Source: Shewanella atlantica (lineage in GTDB: Bacteria; Pseudomonadota; Gammaproteobacteria; Enterobacterales; Shewanellaceae). From it: a stretch of 64,000 nt of DNA. Within the stretch, counting starts at the first letter, position 1. The number at the start of each line of letters is the position of its first letter. A program made the translations under genes and the position numbers. Positions 10,233-18,806 of this stretch are shown here, in pieces. The notes beneath the pieces are model-generated. The model was not told the origin of the DNA and did not search any database. It saw nothing but the letters and a program-made list of their open reading frames with translations. The DNA lies in NCBI RefSeq assembly GCF_003966265.1, contig NZ_RXNV01000002.1:124001-188000 (forward strand), given 5' to 3'.

Positions 10233-10265
10233 GATCGCGCGATCGTAATTAGATCGCGCATGATC
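10211..10265. promoter_or_regulatory. Cluster of six phased GATC sites
   Basis: GATC tetramers start at 10211, 10222, 10233, 10241, 10252 and 10262, with spacings of 11, 11, 8, 11 and 10 bases. GATC is the Dam methylation target, and closely phased pairs are what SeqA binds when hemimethylated. The second half also forms an inverted repeat, TTGATCGCGCGA against TCGCGCATGATCAA. Role inferred, not shown. Confidence 0.5.
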
Positions 10266-10368
10266 AATATAACATATTGTTATTCAACTCATATTTTGAA
10301 AATATATTTTGATATTGGATAAAATATCATCTATTATCGAGCTGTACTTTATATTATGGGTAAACGTT

Positions 10369-10902
10369 ATGTTATTAATGCCAAAAAGGGATTGGCAATG
10401 GATATATAACGATACGTATGGTTTTTTAAGCGTTTCGTTAGGTTCAGATATGGAGTTTCTGACCCCTTATAAATCTAAAGCTTTAATACCCGATGCCCAA
10501 TCGGAATTAGAGTTCAGTGTCGAACACGCTAAATTTTATATTGAGTTTGTTGAAAGACTCTCTAAGTCAATAAGTGTATCTGATGCAACCAAGGTGCAAT
10601 TAGCACTTAATGCTACTGCGGCACACTTCTTATTGAAGCCTCAGATGCCTAAATCTTGGTTCTTCGATACGAGTAACATGTGTGTCTATAGCGAATTAGC
10701 TAAAGTTTTTCAGCTAAGATGTCAGGGTGTGAACGCACAGGTTCTGGTGGTTGAAACGAATATTCAAGCATCACTCGTTATGCTCTTATCAAATGAACTT
10801 TCCCTAAATGGTACTAAGTCATTAATGCAATTTGAGTGCATCAAAGTCATGAATGACAGACTGCACCCATTAAATACCAAGCGACATATTGTTGCTGCTT
10901 AA
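10369..10902 (+). CDS. zapC: Cell division protein ZapC (FtsZ-associated)
   Basis: The product, about 177 residues, matches ZapC (formerly YcbW), a cytoplasmic protein that promotes FtsZ protofilament bundling at the division ring. Family signatures seen are KPQMPKSW in the middle and IKVMNDRLHP near the C terminus. An upstream TTG at 10309 is in frame, but the family begins near MPKRDWQW, so ATG 10369 (or 10378) is preferred. Gene order pyrD, zapC, then rlmKL, uup, rmf and fabA nearby echoes the E. coli ycbW region. No strong Shine-Dalgarno is seen. Confidence 0.9.
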   Translation: MLLMPKRDWQWIYNDTYGFLSVSLGSDMEFLTPYKSKALIPDAQSELEFSVEHAKFYIEFVERLSKSISVSDATKVQLALNATAAHFLLKPQMPKSWFFDTSNMCVYSELAKVFQLRCQGVNAQVLVVETNIQASLVMLLSNELSLNGTKSLMQFECIKVMNDRLHPLNTKRHIVAA

Positions 10903-11615
10903 TTGAACAATGCCTGTGTCGCATGCTCTTTCTCTGGCTATCTTAGTGATAGCCTGGGTCTGATTTAACGCTTCCTTTCTCCCCGATGTATTTATCCTTA
11001 TAAACCAGCCATAGAAAGTCCCGAGTGGATCTTAAACTTATTTAGCAGCTAAATTCTACGTTCAAAAAAAGATAAATTATAAGTGGGAATAAATAGTCAC
11101 AAGTCTGCTGAACTATATGGTATTTGTTGGATTGTGAATAAGTACGGATGGGTTACAAATAAAGAAGGTAAGTAACTGGACAAGTTTTAAAAAACAAAGC
11201 TAAGGACTCTGGTCTTAGATTGAAATTTAGTTACGGGAGCTGGAAGACTTGTTATAAAAACAGGGCAACGACCTTCGTCACTCCTCTTCGAAAGAGGTAT
11301 AAAGTGTTGAGTCGAGTCGTTTTTAATCTGCCTTATCCCAAATCCGCTATCACTTTTAAGACTCTTGCTTGATTCGATAATCTCAAAGCTGTGGTCCTCA
11401 AAGCAGGGCGAGCTGAAGTGGCAAGGTTTACCCATTGCAAGTCACATTTGCGATATCTTGATTGAACGGTTATTAATGAAGCGAAACGCATCGTCAATGT
11501 ACAAACCTGCATGATCTGAGTGGATTTTTGACCCACTTTGCCAATAACTTTTTATCATTTATCTCATCTTCGGGGTATAATGTCTGATTAATTTTTAAAG
11601 TGTACCCATTTATCG
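10903..11615. other. Long intergenic interval with no confirmed gene
   Basis: The 713-base gap holds a hairpin soon after zapC (GGCTATC/GATAGCC, 10936-10954) without a T tract. Two overlapping minus-strand frames (11187-11435 and 11333-11536) are open for 82 and 67 codons. Neither has a recognisable family, and they overlap in different frames, so they are not called as genes. The 11180-11540 stretch is less AT-rich than its flanks and could be a degraded or repeated element. Confidence 0.4.
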
Positions 11616-13751
11616 ATGTTAAATTTCTTTGCTGCGGCTCCCAGGGGCTATGAATATGCGTTATCACTTGAGCTTGCAGACCTCGGTGCTTCTGAAATAA
11701 AAGAGAGTGTTGCAGGTGTTTATTTTTCGGCCTCGCTGGAATTAGGATACCGGATAACGCTATGGTCACGGTTAGCGAGTCGTATTATTGTCGTTATCCA
11801 TAAAGGTCCGTGTGAATCCCCTGAGCAACTATATAATGCGGCTTACGGTATCGATTGGCAGATGGAGTTCAACCATCGCAGCACATTCAGCATCGATTTT
11901 CATGGAATGGGTGGCTTTATCAATAACACCATGTTTGGTGCACTTAAGATTAAAGATGCCATCGTTGACCGTTTTCGTGACGATGATTGCCCGAGACCTG
12001 ATGTGGCCCGTGTCGATGCAGATTTTCGAATCGATGCTCACTACCGTCGTGGACAGATCACTATCGGTTTGAATTTCTCTGGCCCTGCGCTCCATAAACG
12101 TGGCTACCGTTCAACAACGGGTGAGGCACCATTAAAAGAGAACTTGGCTGCGAACATGTTGGTTCGTAGTGGTTGGCAAAAGAACCCGGTTACCCTGATG
12201 GATCCCTTCTGCGGTAGCGGTACGATATTGATTGAAGCCGCAATGATAGCTTGTGATATGGCTCCCGGACTTCATCGTGAGCGCTTTGGTTTTGAACATT
12301 GGCACAGACATAATGACAAAGTATGGCAAGGTTTGTTAGATGAAGCCAAAGCAAGGGCGTCAATAGGCAAAACACGTTGTACGACTAAATTTTATGGCTC
12401 TGATATAGACTCACGTCTCGTTGCTCTGGCAAAACGTAATGCCGAAAATGCCGGCGTATTGGATCTGATTGAGTTTGACGTTTCAAATGCACTGAATGTT
12501 AAAGTGCCCGCCGAATCAGGTTATCTCATCAGTAACCCACCTTATGGTGAACGCTTAGGTAACGTCACATCCCTGTTACAGCTCTATTATCAGTTAGGTG
12601 ATAAGTTAAAGGCTGAATTTGGTGGCTGGAACCTGGCGTTTTTAAACAGTGATGCTGAACTCTTATCTGCATTGAAGTTGAAAGCTGACAAGCAGATGAA
12701 GATGAATAACGGTGCTCTTGAATGTGCATTTAATCTTTACACCGTTCATGCAGAAAATACCCGCCGCGTAGACCCTGGAAAAATCAATAGAGATGGTGAT
12801 GTCAGTGACATTGCCGTGCCTTTTGCTAACCGGGTTAAAAAGAATTATAAGCAATTACAAAAGTGGGCCAGAAAAGAAGGTGTCGATAGCTACCGTATTT
12901 ATGATGCCGATCTACCTGACTATAAAGTAGCCATCGATAAATATCTGGATTACGTTGTGATCCAAGAATATACCGCCCCGGTAGATATTCCTGAGTCTGT
13001 AACTAAACGTCGTCTTACAGATGTGTTGATAACCCTACCTAGTGCTATTGGTATCGATCCCGACCATATTATTTTAAAAACCCGTGAGCGTCAGAAGGGC
13101 ACTAATCAATATGAGAAGATCCAAGCAAACAAACTTGAGCTGATCACCACTGAATACGGCGCTAAATTTAAGCTCAATCTCAAAGAATATCTAGATACGG
13201 GACTTTTCCTCGATCATCGCCTTACGCGTAAGCTCGTTGGGCAAAAATCTAAAGATCGAGATGTACTGAATTTATTTGCTTATACCGGAACTGCATCTGT
13301 ACATGCGGCATTGGGTGGGGCGAAATCGGTTAAAACTGTTGATATGTCAAATACCTACACCAATTGGGCCAAAGAAAACTTTGCCTTAAATGGGTTGAAT
13401 GATGATAAATATCAGTTCGTTCAAGCTAATTGCATGCAGTGGATCAAAACCACTCATGATAAATTTGACCTTATTTTTATCGACCCTCCAACGTTTTCGA
13501 ATTCAAAGCGTATGGAAGATTCTTTTGATGTTCTACGTGACCATGTTGCATTGTTATCGAGTTTAATTAAGCTGTTGAATCCTAATGGCGAGATTATTTT
13601 CTCTAACAATAAACGTAAGTTTAAAATGGAGATCGAAGCGTTAGAGGCATTGAACTTTACCGTAAAAAATATCGATAATCAGACATTACCTTTGGATTTC
13701 AAACGAAACCCACAAATCCATAATACCTGGTTGTTGACCCATGCCGGGTAA
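11616..13751 (+). CDS. rlmL: Bifunctional 23S rRNA methyltransferase RlmKL
   Basis: The 711-residue fusion has an N-terminal THUMP domain and an RlmL methyltransferase with NPPYGERLG (residues 307-315). A second RlmK methyltransferase carries FIDPPTF (DPPT at 623-626). In E. coli the two halves make m2G2445 and m7G2069 in 23S rRNA. Length matches the enterobacterial fused form. The stop codon overlaps the start of the glutaredoxin-like gene by 11 bases, implying translational coupling. Upstream DNA is the 713-base gap, so the promoter probably lies just before 11616. Confidence 0.96.
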   Translation: MLNFFAAAPRGYEYALSLELADLGASEIKESVAGVYFSASLELGYRITLWSRLASRIIVVIHKGPCESPEQLYNAAYGIDWQMEFNHRSTFSIDFHGMGGFINNTMFGALKIKDAIVDRFRDDDCPRPDVARVDADFRIDAHYRRGQITIGLNFSGPALHKRGYRSTTGEAPLKENLAANMLVRSGWQKNPVTLMDPFCGSGTILIEAAMIACDMAPGLHRERFGFEHWHRHNDKVWQGLLDEAKARASIGKTRCTTKFYGSDIDSRLVALAKRNAENAGVLDLIEFDVSNALNVKVPAESGYLISNPPYGERLGNVTSLLQLYYQLGDKLKAEFGGWNLAFLNSDAELLSALKLKADKQMKMNNGALECAFNLYTVHAENTRRVDPGKINRDGDVSDIAVPFANRVKKNYKQLQKWARKEGVDSYRIYDADLPDYKVAIDKYLDYVVIQEYTAPVDIPESVTKRRLTDVLITLPSAIGIDPDHIILKTRERQKGTNQYEKIQANKLELITTEYGAKFKLNLKEYLDTGLFLDHRLTRKLVGQKSKDRDVLNLFAYTGTASVHAALGGAKSVKTVDMSNTYTNWAKENFALNGLNDDKYQFVQANCMQWIKTTHDKFDLIFIDPPTFSNSKRMEDSFDVLRDHVALLSSLIKLLNPNGEIIFSNNKRKFKMEIEALEALNFTVKNIDNQTLPLDFKRNPQIHNTWLLTHAG

Positions 13752-13980
13752 GCCATTTCAGTATATCTTGTTTCATACAGATGCCTGTCATCTGTGTGAA
13801 CTTGCTGCACAGTTACTCGATCTCACTTCCCTTGAGTATGAGAAGCATGATATTTGCGATGACGATGTCCTTGCCGAACAATATGGGATCCGTATACCTG
13901 TATTAAAACGCACAGATACTGATAAAGAGCTAAATTGGCCATTTGATATGGACAAGTTACAAGAATTTTTAGGAGCGTAA
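13741..13980 (+). CDS. Glutaredoxin-like protein (DUF836 family)
   Basis: This small 79-residue thioredoxin-fold protein has a CHLC redox motif ([11 protein letters not shown]) near the N terminus and the cis-proline region [11 protein letters not shown]836 members sit between rlmL and uup-type genes in many gammaproteobacteria, as here. The start overlaps the end of rlmL and the stop is directly followed by the uup start, so the three are likely one operon. A thiol-disulfide or redox role is expected from the motif; the substrate is unknown. Confidence 0.85.
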   Translation: MPGKPFQYILFHTDACHLCELAAQLLDLTSLEYEKHDICDDDVLAEQYGIRIPVLKRTDTDKELNWPFDMDKLQEFLGA

Positions 13981-13981
13981 G

Positions 13982-15901
13982 TTGAGTCTAGTTCGTATTA
14001 ATAGTGGTTCACTAGCCTATGGCTACACACCATTATTGCAAAAAGCCGATTTTACCATCGAACCCGGCGAGCGAGTGTGTATCGTTGGTCGTAACGGTGC
14101 GGGCAAGTCGAGTCTGATGAAAGTTCTCAGTGGTGATGTGCATCTTGACGAAGGCGAATTTAATATCGCAACCGATGTTAAAGTGAGTCGCCTGCAGCAA
14201 GACCCCCCTAAAGCCGAGAAGGGCTCAGTGTATTCATACATTTCAGCCGGACTTCAGGAAGTCGGGGAGAAGCTGGAACGTTACCATCAATTAGCCCATG
14301 ATGTCGGGAGCGCTGAACCAGATCAGATGGAGCGCATGCTTAAGCAGATGGAGCGTTTGCAAGGGGATATCGATCACCTCAATGGTTGGCAGCTGGATAA
14401 TCGTATTAATCAAAACTGTGAGTTGTTAGGTTTAGATCCTGATGGTGCCTTGTGTGAACTTTCCGGCGGATGGCAGCGTAAAGTGGCATTAGCGCGTGCA
14501 TTGGTCAGCGATCCCGATTTATTGCTGCTCGATGAGCCTACCAACCATCTGGATATCGATACGATCGAGTGGCTTGAACAATTCCTGCTCAGTTATAAGG
14601 GCGCTATCGTGTTTGTGAGTCATGACCGTGGCTTTATTCAACGTATGGCGACACGAATTGTCGATTTAGACCGTGGCGTGGTGACCTCTTGGCCTGGAAA
14701 TTATCAGACGTACCTGGATGGTAAGGCCGAGTGGTTAAGAGTCGAGGCCGAGCAGAATGCCCATTTCGATAAGAAGTTGGCCGAAGAAGAGACCTGGATA
14801 AGACAAGGCGTTAAAGCTCGTCGAACGCGAAATGAAGGGCGGGTACGTGCACTCAAAGCATTACGAGTCGAGCGTATGGCACGACTTAACCGCCAAGGCG
14901 GCGCTAAGATGGCCGTCGCCGATACCGATCGCTCTGGTAAGTTAGTATTCGATATTGAGAATCTGAATTACAATCTTCCCGAAAAGAACCTGGTCAAGAA
15001 TTTCACTACCGCAGTCATGCGCGGTGACCGTATTGCGCTGATTGGGCCTAATGGTTGTGGTAAGTCTACATTAGTAAAGCTTCTCATTGGCCAGTTAGAA
15101 GCTCAGTCTGGTAGTGTTAAAGTTGGTACAAAACTCGAAATTGCCTATTTCGACCAGTATCGCGAAGCTCTCGATCCTGAGAAGACAGTGGAAGAAAATG
15201 TCGGGGAAGGGAAGAAGACGATAACCATTAATGGTCAAGACCGTCACATTCTGAGTTATCTGCAGGATTTCTTGTTTTCACCAATGAGAGCAAGAACACC
15301 GGTGAAAGCACTCTCTGGTGGTGAAAAGAACAGGCTACTGTTAGCGCGTCTACTGCTAAAACCTGCCAATCTAATTATTCTCGATGAGCCTACGAACGAC
15401 CTTGATATCGAGACCTTAGAGTTGTTAGAGTCACTACTTACCGAATATCCTGGCACCTTACTTATCGTCAGTCACGATAGAGCCTTTATCGATAATACTG
15501 TGACCAGTAGTTGGTGGTTCACGGGGAACGGTGGTTGGGCTGAATATGTTGGTGGTTACCAAGATGCCGTGTCTCAGGGAGCAAAGTTTTATTCTGAGGA
15601 ACCTCAAGAGACAAAGAGTGTCCAACCTGTCGAGGTTGAGGTAAAAGAGGTTAAAACCCCGGTAAAAGCTAAAGTTGAAAAGAAGCTGTCGTATAAATTA
15701 CAGCGTGAGCTCGAAGCGTTGCCAGCCACTATGGAGCAGTTGGAGCAAGAAGTTGAAGCTTTACAGGAAAAGATTAGTGCGCCAGAGTTTTATGCTCAGG
15801 ATCAAGAGAAAATTAGCCTTCAACTCGAGTTGCTAGCCAATAAAGAGCAAGAGTTGGAAGTTTGCTTTGAGCGATGGGAAGAACTTGAGTCGCTCAAGTA
15901 A
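13982..15901 (+). CDS. uup: ABC-F ATPase Uup
   Basis: This 639-residue soluble protein has two ABC ATPase domains. Walker A motifs are GRNGAGKSS and GPNGCGKST, signatures are LSGGWQRK and LSGGEKNR, and both Walker B regions end LLDEPTNHLD / ILDEPTNDLD. There are no membrane segments. The C-terminal coiled coil (about residues 560-639) is typical of Uup and binds DNA in E. coli. ABC-F proteins act on ribosomes or in genome stability; Uup loss raises precise transposon excision. The start is TTG at 13982, chosen because AGGAGCGTAAG precedes it and the family begins at this point. Confidence 0.95.
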   Translation: MSLVRINSGSLAYGYTPLLQKADFTIEPGERVCIVGRNGAGKSSLMKVLSGDVHLDEGEFNIATDVKVSRLQQDPPKAEKGSVYSYISAGLQEVGEKLERYHQLAHDVGSAEPDQMERMLKQMERLQGDIDHLNGWQLDNRINQNCELLGLDPDGALCELSGGWQRKVALARALVSDPDLLLLDEPTNHLDIDTIEWLEQFLLSYKGAIVFVSHDRGFIQRMATRIVDLDRGVVTSWPGNYQTYLDGKAEWLRVEAEQNAHFDKKLAEEETWIRQGVKARRTRNEGRVRALKALRVERMARLNRQGGAKMAVADTDRSGKLVFDIENLNYNLPEKNLVKNFTTAVMRGDRIALIGPNGCGKSTLVKLLIGQLEAQSGSVKVGTKLEIAYFDQYREALDPEKTVEENVGEGKKTITINGQDRHILSYLQDFLFSPMRARTPVKALSGGEKNRLLLARLLLKPANLIILDEPTNDLDIETLELLESLLTEYPGTLLIVSHDRAFIDNTVTSSWWFTGNGGWAEYVGGYQDAVSQGAKFYSEEPQETKSVQPVEVEVKEVKTPVKAKVEKKLSYKLQRELEALPATMEQLEQEVEALQEKISAPEFYAQDQEKISLQLELLANKEQELEVCFERWEELESLK

Positions 15902-15929
15902 GACTAAAATAATAATGGGAATAGCGTTA

Positions 15930-17789
15930 ATGAAGTTTAAACTGGATAAAGCCCTTTCATTAGTTGCCGTAGGCGTAATTGGTGTTCTTCAGGGCGCTCA
16001 TGCTGCGCCAGTCTATGAAATTAAGAATATTGAAGATTTCGATCTCAATGGCACGCTGGAAAGTACTCGTAACGGATACGGTATGGCAGTCAATGCCGAT
16101 AACAAGTCTGTTGGTGTTTCAAAGGGTAAGAAGAAGCTCGATACGTCAGAAGATGATGACGGCGTTATTGATATCGAAGATGGTATCGCCGATGCTGAGA
16201 AGATCACCTATTCGATCGATGAACCGATTAAAGCGAACAACTTCACTTTTACCTCTGATGAGAATGGCGCATCAGGCGCCTGGATCCCCACGTTTGATAG
16301 CGTGAATGGTACTACGCCGCCAAAAGATACCGATCCTGATGTTCCTGAATCAATTAATTCTGTCGATGTTAATTACTTCGACATGAATGACGCCGGAGTA
16401 AAAATTGGTTCCATGACATCTCCTGAGCAGAAAGTTGAATATACAGGTGATACAGAGGGACAGGATTACTGGTATTACCGTGAATTTGAAGAGCGTGGTT
16501 TTGCTAAAACTGCCAGCGGTAGCGAAATTGAACTTCTACCGCCATTAACTGAATATGTAAAAGACAGTGATACGGTCAATGTCGGTGGGTATTCCGTGGC
16601 CACGGCCATTAATGCTACAAGTCTAATCACTGGTTATGCTGGTACAGAACTCTCAAAAACAACCAAAGATAAGTTAGACGCCTGTATTTCCAGTGATAAA
16701 TACCCGATAGATGTGTGTGTTCAGGATGAGCAATACCCTGATACCAACGGTTTCACTTACTTCCAGTACCAAGTACGTGCCTATCTATGGCAATTGGGCG
16801 CCGATGATGCAGTGACTGAGAGTATTGAGCTACCTTTAGGGTTGGAATCAACTTCCGATACTGTGTTTTCAGCACAGGGACTGGGTGTGAATGCACAAGG
16901 CGTGGTTGCTGGTCGTTCGCACGTCTACCGCAGAGACGATAAAGACAAACTCGCGTATGATTCTGCCTACTGGACTAAGAACGGTGACGGTAACTATGAG
17001 TACCACTGGATCCCAATGATTGATGATAGATTCAGTTCTATCGCCTATGACATCAATGACAGTGGCATACTGGTTGGTAGTTATCAGCAGTATCTGGAAG
17101 GTTATATCAGAGATAAGTTTTTCTATTTCGATACCAATAATCCTGATAGTGAAATTGTTACCCCAAATGATTTTTATAACACGACTTCAGATCTGAGCAG
17201 TAAAGCTAAAGACATCAACAATAAAGGTCAGGTTGTTGGTTATATCGAGACTACTCATGATAAAGAGAAGCCGCGTCCGAAAGAGGGTTTCCTGTTTGAC
17301 AAGGCGACAAGCGAGTTTAGTAATTTAAATAAATTGCTAACCTGTGAGTCTAAAGGTTTTGTTAAAAACTCCGATGGTAACTGGGTACGAAACAAGATAG
17401 AGGTTCAGGACGGCACCGGAGTGACACTGGCCTATAGCAGTGACATTAAGGTGATGGAAGCTAACAGTATCAATGAAGATGGAACGATTGTCGGCACGGC
17501 CTTCATACGTAAACCACTATATAAGTTCGACGAAGATGGAAACCTGGTTATCGGTGAGAATGGTTTACCGGTATTCGAAGTTAATGGTTATGGCGATCCT
17601 TTAACCTCTTACCTGCCGCGTATGGTTGTGCTACAGCCTGATGGAGCCGAAGCTGATGAAGCTTGGCTTGCAGCCAATAACTGTGTAGATGACAATGGTG
17701 ACCCTGAAGATTATGAGCGTAAAGGCGCTGCGAGTTTTGCATGGTTATTCGCTTTACCACTACTTTGGTTTCGCCGCAGGTTCAAGTAG
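15930..17789 (+). CDS. DUF3466 family exported protein
   Basis: The product, about 619 residues, has a signal peptide (MKFKLDKALSLVAVGVIGVLQGAHA) and recurrent DIND/NxxGxVVG motifs such as YDINDSGILVGSY, KDINNKGQVVGYI and NSINEDGTIVGTA. These resemble the extracellular HAF-type repeats of DUF3466 proteins. The C-terminal tail, a hydrophobic stretch followed by FRRRFK, looks like a GlyGly-CTERM-type sorting or anchoring signal, though the glycine pair is weak. The frame is open from 15867 inside uup, but the signal peptide fixes the start at ATG 15930. Surface or outer-membrane location is inferred; function is unknown. Confidence 0.85.
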   Translation: MKFKLDKALSLVAVGVIGVLQGAHAAPVYEIKNIEDFDLNGTLESTRNGYGMAVNADNKSVGVSKGKKKLDTSEDDDGVIDIEDGIADAEKITYSIDEPIKANNFTFTSDENGASGAWIPTFDSVNGTTPPKDTDPDVPESINSVDVNYFDMNDAGVKIGSMTSPEQKVEYTGDTEGQDYWYYREFEERGFAKTASGSEIELLPPLTEYVKDSDTVNVGGYSVATAINATSLITGYAGTELSKTTKDKLDACISSDKYPIDVCVQDEQYPDTNGFTYFQYQVRAYLWQLGADDAVTESIELPLGLESTSDTVFSAQGLGVNAQGVVAGRSHVYRRDDKDKLAYDSAYWTKNGDGNYEYHWIPMIDDRFSSIAYDINDSGILVGSYQQYLEGYIRDKFFYFDTNNPDSEIVTPNDFYNTTSDLSSKAKDINNKGQVVGYIETTHDKEKPRPKEGFLFDKATSEFSNLNKLLTCESKGFVKNSDGNWVRNKIEVQDGTGVTLAYSSDIKVMEANSINEDGTIVGTAFIRKPLYKFDEDGNLVIGENGLPVFEVNGYGDPLTSYLPRMVVLQPDGAEADEAWLAANNCVDDNGDPEDYERKGAASFAWLFALPLLWFRRRFK

Positions 17790-17805
17790 AACATAATCCT
17801 TAAAA

Positions 17806-17833
17806 AGTCGAGGCATAAGCCTCGATTTTTTTT
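17806..17833 (+). terminator. Rho-independent terminator after the DUF3466 gene
   Basis: The TCGAGGC/GCCTCGA stem with an ATAA loop is followed by a run of eight Ts. Confidence 0.9.
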
Positions 17834-17965
17834 GTCCAAAAAACTCAATAGCTTAAATAATAACCGCAAAATTTGATGAAATTTTGATTGATCTTGAACT
17901 CAAAAACCTCTATTCATATTAAGTGAAGCTATTGCTTCTTTGTATGTAAAACAGAGGATGCTTGC

Positions 17966-18142
17966 ATGAAGAGACAAAAAAGAGATCGTTTAGATAGAGC
18001 TTTTTCGAAAGGATTTCAGGCTGGAGTTGGCGGCCGCTCAAAGGAGAACTGTCCTTATTCGACACTTGACTCTAAGTCACAATGGTTGGGGGGTTGGCGT
18101 GAAGGAGTAGATGGCCGGCTTACTGGCTTATTTAATAAATAA
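17966..18142 (+). CDS. rmf: Ribosome modulation factor
   Basis: The 58-residue basic protein begins MKRQKRDRLDRAF and contains GFQAGVGGRSKENCPY and WLGGWREG, clear RMF signatures. RMF dimerises 70S ribosomes into inactive 100S particles in stationary phase. ATG 17966 follows an AGAGGA ribosome binding site. The gene sits immediately beside fabA, convergent with it, as in E. coli. It is easily missed because of its length. Confidence 0.95.
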   Translation: MKRQKRDRLDRAFSKGFQAGVGGRSKENCPYSTLDSKSQWLGGWREGVDGRLTGLFNK

Positions 18143-18154
18143 CGCAGCATTTTT

Positions 18155-18205
18155 GCCCTCCGGTCTCATCATACATAGTTAAATGAGTTAAGAGGGCATT
18201 TTTAT
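18155..18205. terminator. Possible shared terminator between rmf and fabA
   Basis: GCCCTC and GAGGGC arms enclose a loop of about 30 bases, with T-rich sequence on both outer sides, between two convergent genes. The loop is long, so the call is tentative. Confidence 0.4.
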
Positions 18206-18221
18206 GGACGAAAGAAAGTCC

Positions 18222-18737
18222 TTAGAATGAGGATGTGTCGGTGAATATACCCACCTTTAGATCTTTTGCACTGTAGATCTCACGCCCGTCAACTTCCATC
18301 GTTGCATCAGCAATACCCATTACCAACTTTCGGTATACTTTACGCTTAATGGTCAGCTTATAGGTTACTTTTTTCGCGTCAGGTAGTACCTGGCCTGTAA
18401 ACTTAACTTCACCTACGCCTAATGCCCGTCCTTTGCCTTCAGCACCTTCCCAGCCCAAAAAGAAACCAACCAGTTGCCATAACGCATCTAAACCCAGACA
18501 ACCAGGCATTACAGGATCACCTGAAAAGTGGCAGCCGAAAAACCATAGGTCAGGGTTAATATCAAGCTCTGCTACAATTTCGCCCTTACCGAATTCACCG
18601 CCATCAGCATTAATTTTGGTGATCCTATCCATCATCAACATGTTGTCTATAGGCAAACGTGGAGAGTTTTTACCGAATAACTCACCATGGCCGCAGGCTA
18701 TTAGGTCTTTTTTATTGAAACTGTTAGCTTTACTCAT
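18222..18737 (-). CDS. fabA: 3-hydroxydecanoyl-ACP dehydratase/isomerase
   Basis: This 171-residue enzyme dehydrates 3-hydroxydecanoyl-ACP and isomerises the product to the cis-3 form, starting unsaturated fatty acid synthesis. The catalytic region [22 protein letters not shown] contains the active-site His and Asp of the family. Length equals the E. coli enzyme. It is transcribed toward rmf and lies downstream of the Lon-like protease gene on the same strand, with a 69-base gap, matching the ycbZ-fabA-rmf order. Confidence 0.98.
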   Translation of the reverse strand: MSKANSFNKKDLIACGHGELFGKNSPRLPIDNMLMMDRITKINADGGEFGKGEIVAELDINPDLWFFGCHFSGDPVMPGCLGLDALWQLVGFFLGWEGAEGKGRALGVGEVKFTGQVLPDAKKVTYKLTIKRKVYRKLVMGIADATMEVDGREIYSAKDLKVGIFTDTSSF

Positions 18738-18806
18738 CGATATACTTCACTTTAGCAATTTTTAGAGTTCAAGATTAGCGAACACGTGTAAGCTAAACAA
18801 CTCCGA

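Noticed and set aside
11187..11536. Two minus-strand frames (82 and 67 codons) between zapC and rlmKL
   Set aside because: They overlap each other in different frames and lack a family or convincing ribosome binding site, so they are described as part of an unexplained gap, not genes.
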